The notes: generated by a model not told the origin, from the sequence alone. A stretch of 64,000 nt of DNA from Odobenus rosmarus divergens (GCF_000321225.1 NW_004450582.1:1039148-1103147); one strand, 5' to 3'. Shown: positions 1-12,373, counted from the stretch's first letter. Made by a program: numbers and translations.

Positions 1-12
1 TAACATTTGAAG

Positions 13-213
13 GGGCGCCTGGGTGGCTCAGTCATTAGGCATCTGCCTTCAGCTCGGGTCATGATCCCAGCATCCTGGGATCGAGCCCCACGTTGGGATC
101 CCTGCTCAGCAGGAGGCCTGCTTCTCCCTCTCCCATTCCCCCTGCTTGTGTTCCTGCTCTAGCTATGTCTCTCTCTGTCAAATAAATAAATAAAATATTT
201 TAAAAAATTAAAA
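13..213 (+). mobile_element. CAN-SINE, full length
   Basis: tRNA-derived head, CT-rich middle and AAATAAATAAA tail. It is flanked by taacatttgaag (1-12) and taacatttggag (214-225). Confidence 0.92.
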
Positions 214-225
214 TAACATTTGGAG

Positions 226-431
226 GGGCGCCTGGGTGGCTCAGTAGGTTAAGGGTCTGCCCTCGGCTCAGGTCATGATCCCAGGGTACTGGAATCAAGT
301 CCCACATCAGGCTCCCTGCTCAGCGGGGAGCCTGCTTCTCCCTCTCCCTCTGCCTGCCACTCCCCCTGCTTGTGCGCTCATTCTCTGTCAAATAAATAAA
401 ATCTTTAAAAAAAATAAAAAATAAAATAAAA
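226..431 (+). mobile_element. CAN-SINE, second in tandem
   Basis: Same structure as the preceding SINE. It starts directly after the shared direct repeat at 214-225 and is followed by a third copy at 432-443. Confidence 0.92.
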
Positions 432-599
432 TAACATTTGGAGATTATCTATAGAATATCCTATCTCCATTTCCGGTTTCGAGTTAAGACAGGTCATGAG
501 CAAGTGGTCATATGTGGAATTGTGAGGTGATATCAACAACAAAAAATATAAGTAAAAAAAATTTTTTTTTAAATAATATAGAAGCACTGTAGTTCTCAG

Positions 600-835
600 G
601 GTAGGAGCAGTCTCTTCAGTCACAGAGACCAGGGCTGAGTTCCAAGTCACCACTCTCTTGCTAGATGTATGACCGCAAGATGCTTTACCTCTCAAAATTC
701 AGCCCCCGGATTTGGAAAATCAGGATGAAACTTGACTGCATAACATTGTTGGGAAGAGTAAAGTACAGGCTACTCCATGTACTTAGCACAATGCCTTGCA
801 TATTTTAAGTATTCGATAAATATTAACTTTTATCA
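600..835 (+). repeat. MIR-like SINE relic
   Basis: Degenerate MIR pattern: ...gaccagggctgagttccaag..., then tttacctctcaaaa, and an end like agcacaatgccttgcat...ataaatatt. Confidence 0.55.
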
Positions 836-2520
836 TATTTATATTATCTTCATGAAGACAAGATCATCTCCCTTTCAAAATCTTTTAAGTAAATCAATTT
901 TAATTCTGTTAGCATGATAACAATCAAGTAGTTTTGTAACAACAGAATGTTCTTCTAGAGATTCATATCAAAGTAGTAGGGGCAAAATGGCATGATGTCA
1001 TTTTGAGTTTAAGTTACTACAGCAAAAAAGGAGGGCTAGTAAAGCAAGGGTGGCAAAATTGATTTCTGTTGAAACCAGGGGACAGGCATATGAATTCATT
1101 ACACTAATCGCTCCACTTCTGTAAATGTTTGAAAACCTTCATAATTAAAAGGTTAAAAAGAACCAATTGGTCCATCAGTATATAATAAGAATCCTCCAGG
1201 AGCCCAATATAGAACTGGTGACATGAGATAACAGTTAACCATTGCTTAAAAAGAAAAACCAGGCAGGCATCAACTTTACCTTTCTGGCATGTTGCCAAGA
1301 ATCAAAGACCAAGGAAAGGAAAGGGCTTTGATCTGTGAATAGGGATTTCACAGCATCCGCAGATGGTGCTTATGCACACGACGCATCAGGAGAGCCCAGT
1401 AGCATTTCTCAGACGGGGTTCCTCATCTGAACCAGAGAATAAAACAATGATTTGAATGCCTATTTTCTCATTCCTCCCAACAGAGAACTAGTACCCTTCT
1501 GGATGCATCAGAGAGAAGTTCATTTGTGATATATAATGGATGCCTTAGGGCAGTAAGGCTTAATTCTCATGCAGAACCCCAAATGCCAAAGGCTGCTAGA
1601 ACCTCCACACAGAACCCTCTTGCTCTATTTCTAGTAACCTTGATGCTCTTGTCTCAAGCATATTAGAAACAACAAACAAATCAGAAGGTAGGAATCTCTA
1701 GGGCAGAGGAGTGATCACAGGAGAGAAATTTAAAAGTTTATTAAAAATGCACTCAGTGAACCAAAAGAGCAGAGCAGCCTGGCCACCTAATTAGAGGGAA
1801 GTAGCTCTAAAAGCCTCAGGAGTCCATTTATGCCTTTTATACTAGAAGTTAATATTTACTGAGTATTTACAATATTGAGAACTCACAAGGAGTTACAGGA
1901 TTATAATGATGATTCTCCAAGTCCCCCAAAACTCTTAAATTCTACTCAGTGTGCCCTTCCTGAGACAGGAACTAAACTTTCAGAGTTCTACTGCTCCATG
2001 AGATGATACCAGGGAATTTTTATTTCCTTCTTTATATTTATGAATTTTCCAAAACTTCTATAATGATTGTGTATTACCTCTGTAAGTAGACCAAAACATC
2101 TTTTAAAGATACTTAATTTTATGAAAATTTCATCCCAGGTGACTTAAATTTTAAACATTTTAAATCACTTCACAGTGATCCATTCTCCAAAGTTCACAGA
2201 TAGGTATGTATCTTATATAGTAGTTATTGTCCTTGGTGTTAAGGAAAATGTGATCAAAATGGTGAGAAGAAAACTTGTAGAGAAAAAAATCAAAATAATT
2301 GTTAACAGACTTCTATCAGACAAGAGGAGTAAGTTTTCATGAAAGGGGGAGGGGGGATCAGACTTGACCTCCAAGGGCAGACGTGGGTAGAGGTAGCAGG
2401 AACAGGCCAAATGACCCAGGATCCTCAAAGAAAGAAAAAGCAGAAGCGTTAGAATTTGCACAGCAGGCAATAAAAAGCCACTCTGTAAGTTCCTAGAAAA
2501 GGCAACAATGTTTCTTCATT
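836..2520. other. Intronic sequence, no gene; one possible L1M end
   Basis: AT-rich. Around 1090-1165 the text resembles an old L1M 3' end (tgtaaatgtttgaaaaccttcataattaaaag). Short ORFs have no recognisable domain. Confidence 0.5.
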
Positions 2521-2524
2521 CATT

Positions 2525-2800
2525 CCATTTAATAAACACTGATAAATTACTTACATCATGAAAAGTACTGTTCTAAGTGCAAGGAGGGATACAGAGACCT
2601 AACAAACACAGGTCCTACCCTCAAGTGGCTTATTAATAAAGTATCATCATAACTTATAAACACAAGATGGAAATCAGGGGTATCAGAAGAGAAGGCAGAG
2701 GACCTCAGCAGATGAGTGATGAACAGTCCAGCAGAGGAGACAAAGAGTCTTCACAGAGGAGATAAAATAATGTAAGCAGTATTTTAGGAAGATTACTGGA
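2525..2800 (+). repeat. L2-type ancient repeat (candidate)
   Basis: Phrase pattern of ancient mammalian repeats (ctgttctaagtgcaaggagggatacagagac...). The family call is tentative. Confidence 0.35.
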
Positions 2801-2867
2801 ATAATGGCTACCATCTATTAGTCACTCATCAAGTTAAGGGTGATCCAACTGTATTTCTCATTGAATA

Positions 2868-3004
2868 CTGACACTAACTCTGCCACGTAGGCATTCGGCC
2901 CATTTTACAGATGAGGAAACTGACACTCAGAGATGAAATCACTTACTTGTCCAAGATCACGCAGGACACATCAGGGCTAAGATTCAAACACAGGTCTCTA
3001 GGAT
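2868..3004 (-). repeat. MIR SINE relic
   Basis: The plus strand shows the reverse complement of the MIR core, with cattttacagatgaggaaac followed by the caagatcacgcaggacaca stretch. Confidence 0.7.
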
Positions 3005-3899
3005 GCCAAACCCAATTTACTTCTAGAATGCTATACATACAGTCAGTGAGTTGAGAAACACATTTACTAATTCAACTACTTGACATACAATCTTAACAGA
3101 ATTTAACAGACATTTCTATTTCCAGTCTTGTGAGAATTCCTCCCTGGCTAAACCCCTTCACTACTTCCTGCCAGCACTATTTGGCTGTCCCCACTAACTC
3201 AAGTATTTCCTTTGACTAAAGACAGTGGTTATGTTAATTTGATTAAGTAGGGGTAGATACTTCTCAGGAAATGCCAGTACATCTTAAAGAAACTGAATAA
3301 CCAAAAGAGCAAATCTGAGAAGATAAATATAATTTGTTCTGTGTGAACAAACAACAAGAAAAAGTTTAGCCGAATATAGATTTTCCTGGGGCAGGCAGAT
3401 AAGACAGACCAGAGGTGGAGAAATCAGCTACGAGGCCACCATTGTGATTTAGGTGTGTCACAGAACAAGCCAAGCATAGGAATAAAAGAAAAGAGAAAAG
3501 GGTGAATCCACAAGATATTTTTTATGGATGATACAGAAAGACTATAATTAATACTCTGCCATGCAGAGGAATAAATACAAAATAAAAGACTCTGCCTACA
3601 TAAAGATTTATGAAGTCAAGATGCACACTCATGAAACATCTAGAGAGAAAGAAAATATATAGTCATGTATTCAGTCATGTTCAATCATCAGAGAAAGGGG
3701 GTGGGGGGAATGTAAACCAATCACTGGAACTTAGAGCCTCAAAAGCCAGAGAGGACTATGATGGCCAGGGGAGGAATAAAAACGTATGAATTCCAAGCAC
3801 AGGGAACATCACAGACCTACAGTTCCACAGAAGAGTAATTCTAAGTAATGATCAGAAGACTCGAAGAAGTTCAGAACTGAAAGGATTCTCAGAGATCAT
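3005..3899. other. Intronic sequence, nothing recognised
   Basis: AT-rich unique-looking DNA without coding potential, RNA genes or clear repeats. Confidence 0.5.
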
Positions 3900-4095
3900 G
3901 TGTCTGCTTTTTTGTTTAATTTTTTAAATAGAGTTCATTTTTTAGGGAAGTTTTAGGTTCACAGCAAAATTGAGCAGAAGGTACAGAGATTTCTCATCTC
4001 TCTTTGCCCCCATACATGCACAGCCTCCTCCTGTTATCAACATCCCCCACTAGAGAAGTACATTTGTCACAACTGATGAACCTTCATCATACAAA
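3900..4095 (-). mobile_element. L1M 3'-end relic
   Basis: Reads as the reverse complement of an old L1M tail: ttttaggttcacagcaaaattgagcagaaggtacagag, then catccccc-type text and gtacatttgtcacaactgatgaacc. No ORF survives. Confidence 0.6.
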
Positions 4096-4912
4096 CCAGT
4101 ACACTGAAGTCCCCTGCCCAAGGTCACAGGGCCAGATGCAGAGGTAGGACCAAAATGCTTAAGTCCCAATCCTATATTCTTCCCAAATAAACCACAATGC
4201 ATTCAGTGAAGTTTACATGGCCAAGTACATATTCCCATCATTCATCCCATAGGATAACAAATTTCACTTTGGTCTGTACAAGTAACCACTGTCATGTACC
4301 AAAACAATTTTCTTCTGGGAGTAGAGAGAACTCTGCTTTTCTCTGGGATATCGTCAGCATTGTTAGCATCGATGCCTATTGTCTAGACTCTACATGCGAA
4401 TCACTATGTTCCACAGTTTCTCTATATTATGTAATTACTAAAGGAATACCACAACCAATCAAACACAGTATCCATCTACAGATTGAAACTGATTTTTTTT
4501 TCTTCCTGGAGCCAGATCTATGGAGGTGTTTTCACTCATAGAAATCCATATCAGATCTTTGCCTATATGAAGAGATTTCCCACAGTATTTTAAACTGATT
4601 ATCTAAAGGTTAATAATCCAATGTTGACTGGTTCATCATTTGAAACAGGGCAGCTGCATATGCTGATGACCAGCAAAGTCTGCTCTGTTTATAGCAGTGC
4701 GCTTCCCCAGTAATATTTTAGTTTGATTAAGGGAAGTTTCTCAAGGGCAGGGCCTCCTAACTTCTATTGCTCTTGTGTCTTTCACAAAGACATGGAAAGT
4801 ACAGAGTATACAGTGGGTACCCTCTCTATATATACCTGCTGAATAAAAGAATTTGAATTATAATAATGATTGTATCCTGAAGAGTCAAAAGTTGAAAAAA
4901 TAAAAAGGAAAA
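4096..4912. other. Intronic sequence, nothing recognised
   Basis: A plus-strand open frame (4197-4541) is present but shows no codon structure, domain or splice context. I regard it as chance. Confidence 0.5.
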
Positions 4913-4913
4913 T

Positions 4914-5042
4914 AGGGGCATCTGGGTAGTCGGTTAAGCATCCAACTCTTGATCTCAGCTCAGGTCTTGATCTCAGCGTCATGAGCTCAAGCCCAGCAAG
5001 GGGCTCCATACTGGGCATGGAGCTTACTTTAAAAGAAAAAAG
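4914..5042 (+). mobile_element. CAN-SINE, old and short
   Basis: Diverged CAN-SINE head (ggggcatctgggtagtcggtt) and the body typical of older copies (ggagcttacttt), ending in an A-rich tail. Confidence 0.75.
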
Positions 5043-5982
5043 GAAAACAAACTCTGCTTATAAAGAAGAAGACTAAGATATGTTTCTTGTTTCTTCTTTG
5101 GAAAACTATCAGAAGCAATGAAGCTTCTCCCTATATACTAAAGAGAAAAAATATCTCCCTCAACACATCAAAACAGAGAGAGCTTGAGCTACTTTGCCAA
5201 ATACAAATATAATGAGAATTGTCACAACCTACCTTCCCACTGAATTCACAATACAAACTTAATTAATAATCTCCAAGGAAAGATCAATATGTTCTTTTTT
5301 TTTTCCACCAGGAAATTAACTATATCACTCTTTCTGGTAGATCATCTTGCATCTTCAGGTAATGAGAAATCTTTAGGGTCTGTCCACTCCAGTGCCTGAG
5401 ACCATGGAGAAGATACACTCATGTCAATTTCCAAAATCACCATGAAGAGCACTTCTATTTCCCATTAGTCATTGGCATTATTTGAATAAAATATGCTCCT
5501 TTTCAGACACAATGCACTTTTCAGTTAGATGCAACTACTTAACTGCCTAACCACCCCCCCGATTTTTCCAAGATGCCTTCATGCTCATTTCTTCACTTCC
5601 TGCAATCAAAAAATAAAAGGCTAATTTCTTCTTAAATTTGCCTACAGAAATGTTGCTAACCAAATATAAAATATATGATAAAATAATTAAATGTAAAGGC
5701 GACAGAGGATTTGTCAAAAATGATATGTAGTAATCGAAGATTCTCTGAATCTCTAATTAATCTGGATGACTCTACAATTTCCTGAAGGGTTCTGAATCTG
5801 AAGTGTTCAAAGGAACCCTCTGGGGAGCTGGTGAAAATGCAGATTCCTGGGCTCCTCCCCCTGCTATGGATAAAGCTATTGAGGGACTCAAAAACATTCA
5901 TTCAAGGAACTCAATATCTGAGATGAGGGGGTCTGCATACCTTAAGTATGCCGGACACCTAGTTTAGTGTCAAATGTTAAAT
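5043..5982. other. Intronic sequence with possible MER5 fragment
   Basis: Around 5755-5870 there is MER5-like text (gagctggtgaaaatgcagattcctgggctcc). Otherwise nothing recognised. Confidence 0.45.
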
Positions 5983-5995
5983 CTGAATGAAATTT

Positions 5996-6188
5996 GGGTG
6001 CCTGCGTGGCTCAGCTGGTTGCGCGACTGCCTTCAGCTCAGGTCATGATCATGGAGTCCCGGGATCGAGTCCCACATCGGGCTCCCTGCTGAGCGGGGAG
6101 TCTGCTTCTCCCTCTGACCCTCCCCCCTCTCATGCTCTCTATCTCTCATTCTCTCTCTCAAATAAATAAATAAATATTTAAAAAAAGA
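5996..6188 (+). mobile_element. CAN-SINE with perfect 13-bp TSD
   Basis: Full-length SINE between two copies of ctgaatgaaattt (5983-5995 and 6189-6201), so a fairly recent insertion. Confidence 0.92.
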
Positions 6189-6198
6189 CTGAATGAAA

Positions 6199-6201
<3 letters not shown>

Positions 6202-6230
<29 letters not shown>
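6202..6230. repeat. (CA)n microsatellite
   Basis: 29 bp of uninterrupted CA dinucleotide directly after the SINE target-site duplication. Confidence 0.95.
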
Positions 6231-6233
<3 letters not shown>

Positions 6234-8164
6234 CCTACCTTGTGGCCATGGGAGCAGGAGTGTGTCCACTAGGTGTTCAACTGAAAAGCTTATCCAAATC
6301 TGGATTACAAGAGTAGTTAATTCGGATATTCTTACCAAAGACCACAATCTTGACATCATTCACCACATTCCAAAAGAACCAAGGTACTCTTTTAGGAAGT
6401 AATTACCAGAAGCTACTCTTATCTCAGACTTTGCTTTAGGGGAGGAAGACCTGACTATACAAAGAGAGTCAGAAGTTGCAGCCAGTGTCTTAACATTTTA
6501 AAAATTCTGTATAGTTTGCTGGAGCTGAGATGAAACATTTATCCTTCTCTTGCAACCACTTTGGTTTCCAGGGGACTGACTTACAGCTGAGGCAGGCTGA
6601 TGAGAGGTACATCCGTTAGACACACACAACACACACCAAAGTTAACTGAAAAATTTCAAAGTGCTTTTTTATGCTTTTAACTCAAAGACGAACACATTTC
6701 AAGGTGACCCAATCCTCAAGTGACACACAGTGTTTTAAAAGGGCCAGAGCTCTCCACTTAAACAATTTCTAGTGACATGTTTAAATCGCATCCTCTAGGG
6801 CTCTATCTGCTGTCCTATTTACTAGTCTTTCTTTCTTGGCAGAGGCATCCCACTTTAAGTGAGTGCTTGAAGTTCGTCTTCCTTCCTAACAATTAAAATC
6901 TACAGGGCTTAGATGCTTAAAAAAATTTTTTTAACTTAGGAGGCATCAGGGAGGACTTTCAATTATTTAATTATACGACCAACCCCAATTATTATAGTTT
7001 TTTTCTATTTATCAGAACAGTATTAGAATAATAAAAGACAACCTCACCACTCACGCTCATAAGTAGAAGACTTGTAAAAATCAAAGTGTTCATAAAAGGA
7101 TGCCCAATTTAAAATCTGAAAATGTACATAATCGTTATATTGACTGTGTATTTCATACACAGAATACAAAGGATTGTTTTCTTTCTTCACTAAAATATTA
7201 CTCTTACCCATTATAAGAGAATGAGAAGATTACACTAGAAATCTAAAAATTGGGCTCCTATGGTTAACAAAACATGCCACACTGGTTTTACTCAGTCCCT
7301 TTGCAGAAACTACTCCGTGTCAAAAATATCCTTTACCAAAAAACCTCCCCTGAACTGTCTATGAATTCCTCCGTATCTCTGCAATATGACTACTTCCCTG
7401 TAATGATTTATAGGACTATCTCCCTTAGTTGACGGGGAGCTCCAGGGAGAGCAGAGAACAGGTAATGCTTACTTTGATACCCCAGCCATTACTATAAACA
7501 TCCAGAAACAAGTGCCAGGAACAGCAGGCACTCCACATAGTTTGTTTTTAAAAAACTGTAGAAATTTATAATACATAAAAATAAATTTTAAAAGTTTATT
7601 CTGGTCACCCCCCTTCCCTTTCTGACCATTGTTTGGGGAGGGCAGAGGAGGGGAGAGCATAAGCAAGGTTTTCATTATAGAGGGAGATATAGATAGATGA
7701 TAATTAGATGAATATAGAAGTAAGTGTGTGTGTGTATGGGTAGTCATACATTCTCTAGCTGTGCCAAGTGGGAGGCTTGGGAACAGAGACACTCCATTTA
7801 CCACGAGCATACCAACCATCCGTATCTTGGCTTCTAAATACTATTATCCACCAAAAGAAACACTCCTTGGAGAAATGGCTGGCTCTGGTGCTGGGGCAGG
7901 GAAAGTATAAAATAAGCCTGGAATAACCTGTGAAGCTGGAAAATGAGGAAGTACTTAAAAGTAATGGTCAGGTCAAAAAGAGAGAGAAGCCAGGCTGAAG
8001 GGGCTCCCATTAACAAAATCTGGAACAATCTGAATATTAAATAATAATAGTAACAATTATGACCCATTGGGAAGATAAGAAACCTCAAATACATACTAAT
8101 ATAAATAAGCAATATAGATAAATTGGAAGTTTGCAGAAGAACAGGGTATTTAAAAAGTTTCAAA
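6231..8164. other. Intronic sequence, no gene
   Basis: AT-rich, with a short GTGTGTGTGT stretch near 7724-7736. Open frames at 7469-7910 on both strands overlap each other and show no domain. Confidence 0.5.
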
Positions 8165-8177
8165 GTACCACCCCACA

Positions 8178-8292
8178 GGGTGCCTGGGTGGCTCTGCAGG
8201 TTAAGCATCCAACTCTTGATCTCAGCTCAGTTCTTGATCTCAGGGTCATGAGTTCAAGCCTTGTGTTGGGCTCCAGCCCCCCCCCAAAAAAG
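8178..8292 (+). mobile_element. CAN-SINE, old and short
   Basis: Head ggtgcctgggtggctctgcag, then the body with ctcttgatctcagctcag. Flanked by gtaccacccc-type repeats (about 8165-8177 and 8293-8306). Confidence 0.85.
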
Positions 8293-8306
8293 GTACCACC
8301 CCCACA

Positions 8307-9121
8307 AAATACATATTAACTACAAACGTTAAAAATGAGCTTTACTGTGGGAAGGCTAGCAGATACCACCTTAACCAAGTGATCAAAATGAACATCATCC
8401 ATAATGAGACAAATCAAGATCGGGTACTTTACAAGGATGCAACAAGAAGAACAGAGCATCTTTTCTGATATTGCTACCAAAGATGCATAACCTACATCTA
8501 ACCACGAAAAAACAATGCAGACAAAAACTGAGGAAAATTCTACCAAGTAACTGGCCTGTAGACTGCAAAAGCATGAAGATCTTGCAAGTCAGTGAAAGAC
8601 TGAGTAATTACTCCATACTGAAGAAGACTAAAGAGACATGACAAAGGCAACATGTGATTCTGAGCCGGATTTTTTTTTTAATAAAGTACATTATTTGAAA
8701 AACTGACTACACTTGAATGAAATTCATGGACTGGATGGTAATAATCCATCAATGTTAATGTTCTCATTTTAATGGCTGCAATGCTGTTGTAGCTATTGAG
8801 AAAAATATCCTCGAGGAAATACTCAAATATCCAGAGGTAGTGACACATCATGTCAATCAGCCATTTTCCTCAAATGGTTCAGAGAAAAAAGATCTTTCAA
8901 CTATACTTATGACTCTCCTAAAAGTTTGAGGCTAAAAGTTAAAGGTTAAAAGAAAAAAGTGTAGCAAAAAAATAAAAATTTTGTTATTCTGACTTATAAT
9001 CTATATTTAATGGGAGGATAATAAATGCATCATTACCAACATTGTAATTACATAAAAATAATTACTTTCATATTATCTTTCTTCCCTAGCCCACCTAGAA
9101 TATTGTGCACATGTGCATTAA
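8307..9121. other. Intronic sequence, nothing recognised
   Basis: AT-rich, no repeat that I can name and no coding signal. Confidence 0.45.
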
Positions 9122-9166
9122 ATGTATATGTATGTGCGTGCACACGCACGTACACACACACACACA
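9122..9166. repeat. 45-bp alternating purine-pyrimidine tract
   Basis: Every base alternates purine/pyrimidine from 9122 to 9166, moving from AT/GT steps through GTGCGTGCACACGCACG to (CA)n. The centre is near-palindromic. Confidence 0.9.
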
Positions 9167-9179
9167 ACTATGGTACAAA

Positions 9180-9310
9180 GAACTTTCAACCAGAAGTTCT
9201 GGATTTGAATCATGACCTCAACTCTTACTAACTATGAAACATTAAACAAGTTACTTATGCTCTCAATGCTTTAGTGTTCTCATCTATAAGATAATTAGTA
9301 TCTTTCCACA
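9180..9310 (+). repeat. MIR SINE relic
   Basis: MIR-like order: ctggatttgaatcatgacc, then acaagttacttatgctctca, then gtgttctcatctataagat. Confidence 0.6.
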
Positions 9311-9890
9311 AAGGATTACTAGGAGAATTAAGAGAGAAAATGTCTTACCCTTTTAAACCTAAAAAATATATAAATATGTTAAGTATTAAGGAGAAAAAAT
9401 ACTGGATTCAGATACAAAATTTACACTAACTTAAAATATTGCACAAATCAATTTTAATGTTTAAAAAAAAAATCTCAACTCCACTTGGGCCATTCCTTAC
9501 AGAAATCTATTAAATTTTTAAATTCTATTCTTACCTAACTTGAACTACAGCCAAGTTTTCATATGCCACCTAATAAAGAATTTGCTACCCTACAATTGGT
9601 TTTGTTTTTAAGCAGGGATTGACTTTTGTAACTCAAAGACAAACTTTAACAACCTTCTGTCTCACTCACTAACTAACTAACTAAATAAATGGAATTCTTG
9701 AAGAGTGATTTCTGTCATTTCTCCCCTGAAATCTATAGACTCCTTAAACTGTTTGCCTTGTTCACAACTAAAGAGATTTCAGTCCTCAGGAAACTAAAGA
9801 GGTCTCAGACTTAGAAATCCAAAAAAACAAAATGGACAAAAAAGTCATTTCAAATCAACAAAATTATTACAAATTTTCAGTACTTATTTT

Positions 9891-10078
9891 TTTTAAAGAT
9901 TTTATTGATTTGAGAGAAAGAGAGCAAGTGAGCACAAGCAGGGGGAGTGGCAAAGGGAGAGGGAGAAGCAGACTCCCCACTGAGCAGGGAGCCAGATGTG
10001 GGGCTCGATCCCAGGAACCTGGGATCATGCCCTGAGCCGAAGGCAGACGCTTAACTGACCAAGCCATCCAGGTGCCCC
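9891..10078 (-). mobile_element. CAN-SINE, minus strand, 20-bp TSD
   Basis: Poly-T start with aaagattttattgattt, ending gccatccaggtgcccc. Flanked by aaattttcagta(c/t)ttatttt at 9871-9890 and 10079-10098, one mismatch. Confidence 0.93.
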
Positions 10079-10343
10079 AAATTTTCAGTATTTATTTTCT
10101 TTCTTTTTTTTTTTAATCTTAAGATGACATCAAGAGACAGGATTGGTTCTTAAACCCAGCAAGCCAAGGTCAGCCCAAAGACTGGAACATAAGAGCTGGG
10201 GTTTTATAAACATACAAAGAGACAAGAAAAAGAAATAAAAAAACCTAAAACCCCTTTACTCTGATCACTTGGCAATCACTCCCAGGTCCTCACCCATGAT
10301 GCTCTGAGGCACATCAGCACATCTACATTAAGAATTCCCAGGA

Positions 10344-10542
10344 GCGGGGCGCCTAGGTGGCTCAGTTGGTTAAGCGACTGCCTTTGGCTCAGGTCATGAT
10401 CCCGGAGTCCTGGGATCGAGTCCCACATCAGGCTCCCGGCTCAGTGGGGAGCCTGCTTCTCCCTCTGACCCTCTCCCCTCTCATGCTGTTTCTCTCTCTC
10501 TCTAATAAATAAATAAATAAAATCTTTAAAAAAAAAAAAAAA
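10344..10542 (+). mobile_element. CAN-SINE, full length
   Basis: Between two copies of aagaattcccagga (10330-10343 and 10543-10556). Confidence 0.92.
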
Positions 10543-10556
10543 AAGAATTCCCAGGA

Positions 10557-10753
10557 CCAAGTGGCTCAGTTGGTTAAGCATCCAATTCTTGGTTTCGGCT
10601 CAGGTCATGATCCCATGGGTCGTGGGATCGAGCCCCACCTTGGGCTCCATGCTCAGCTGGGAATCTGCTTGAGATTCTCTCCCTCTGCCCCTTCCCCTGC
10701 TCTCTCTCTCGTTCTCTCTCTCAAGATAAATAAATCTTAAAAAAAAAAAAAAA
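10557..10753 (+). mobile_element. CAN-SINE, 5'-shortened, second in tandem
   Basis: Lacks the gggcgcctgg head and begins at caagtggctcag right after the preceding direct repeat. The A-tail is followed by gttcccagagg, a diverged third copy of the target repeat. Confidence 0.88.
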
Positions 10754-10947
10754 GTTCCCAGAGGAAGGCTGGTTTTTACATGTCAATCCAGAAAATTTCT
10801 TATTCAGTGACATGTAAACCTACTCTCCTAATATGCCAAAGATTGGATATTTCCATTCTCTCTCAAGATAAACTTCATCTTCTCTAAAACAAATTGCAAT
10901 GGTTAAGATGTGGATTATGAAAAAAAAAAAAAAGATGTGGATTATGG

Positions 10948-11092
10948 GGGGGTGGGCAGCACCTGGCTGGCTCAGTTGTATAGCACTCGAGTCTTCATCT
11001 CAGGGTCATGAGTTCAAGCCCCACAATTGGCAGAGAGTTTACTTTAAAAAAAGGAAAAAAACGAAGAAGAAAGAAAAAGGTAAAAAAAAAAA
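10948..11092 (+). mobile_element. CAN-SINE, old and short
   Basis: Head agcacctggctggctcag, body and A/G-rich tail. Flanked by exact copies of aagatgtggattatgg (10932-10947 and 11093-11108). Confidence 0.88.
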
Positions 11093-11229
11093 AAGATGTG
11101 GATTATGGTAAGAAAACAAAAGCTCTCACAAAGACACAGGCAAAACCTAAGAGAGTCACCAGCTACTGACTTGCCTTCTCTTGTATTACAGATTGAATGC
11201 CTCCAATTAGCACCCAGAGACAATATGTG

Positions 11230-11465
11230 GTGGTTAAGCAAGCAGCGTCAGCACCAAACCACCTACGTTTGAATTCTGGCTCTGCCACATTAGCTCTGCC
11301 TAACTGGTTTTTGGCAAGTTACTTAAAACTCTCTGTACCTCAGTTTGCACATCTGTAAAAAGGGCATCATAACAGAATCTTCCAGGGTTGTGGTGGAGAG
11401 TAATCGAGATAACGCAAAAAGTATTTAACAAAGAGCCTGGCACACAGCTACAGCTCTATGTTAAC
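11230..11465 (+). repeat. MIR SINE, near full length
   Basis: Clear MIR order: gaattctggctctgccac, ggcaagttacttaaaactct, cctcagtttgcacatctgta, then agcctggcacacagcta. Confidence 0.8.
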
Positions 11466-12373
11466 CACTATCTTTGTACCTAGAATTATTCTCAAGCATC
11501 CTGTGCTTGGCCTAACTTTAAGATTTAAAATTTCATTCCAAATATTTTTTTTAAATTGTTTAAGTATAAATTTGCAGTGGAAAAATCACTATTACCAAAA
11601 TCTACATTCTACATCAAAGTTATGCCTTAGCAGGAGGGGCAAAAAGGAACTCCCTACATTCTTTGTTCTTACCTGAGTTCTTCAAGGGAAAAATAAAAGT
11701 TATAATGTAAGAAGGCAGAACACTTGGTTATCACAATCCACTTAAGGTACAGTTTAGGCACATCTATCTAATTCCTTAAAAAGACAAAAATAAATGAAAA
11801 ATAACTGCTTATCACATTTGCAATTATTTTAATTGTAGCTCTGGTGTGATGCCCAGCTCCTGCATCAGACCTAGGTCTGTAAAAGCAGCAACTATCCTTG
11901 TCCATCTTGTATACAAGGTAATACTACCCAGTGCACAACTGGTACTCAATAACTACTTTTTGAATGAATAAATGTGCTTTGTAAAATACAAAATCCCATC
12001 ATGGTTCTTGGTTTGGCAACTAGCCAAAGCTAATCTCCTTTATCTGTGTTTTAAACAAATAAGCTACCCTTTCTGTTTGTTCTGACCTGCACTATAGAAA
12101 GTGCCTCCACAGAGTAAAATAATCTTCACATTCCTCAGTAATCATGGTCCCTGATTATTCCAATTAAGAATATATGTCTAAAACCATCTCTTGTTAATGC
12201 AATACAGGAAAGCCATATAACTGTTCCTATCCCTCAGAATTAAAAATCAGCTTTCAATTACTTTTTTTCCTATTGTTTTTCAGATATCTTTGAAATTTTT
12301 CTTTCTGCACACAAGAGCTTACAGATATACAGAGTAGGGAGGTCCTTAAAAGTCACCTAAGACAACAGCCCCA

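Noticed and set aside
4197..4541. Plus-strand frame of 114 codons in DERA intron 1
   Set aside because: No homology recognised and antisense to DERA; it starts beside an L1M relic and is likely chance.
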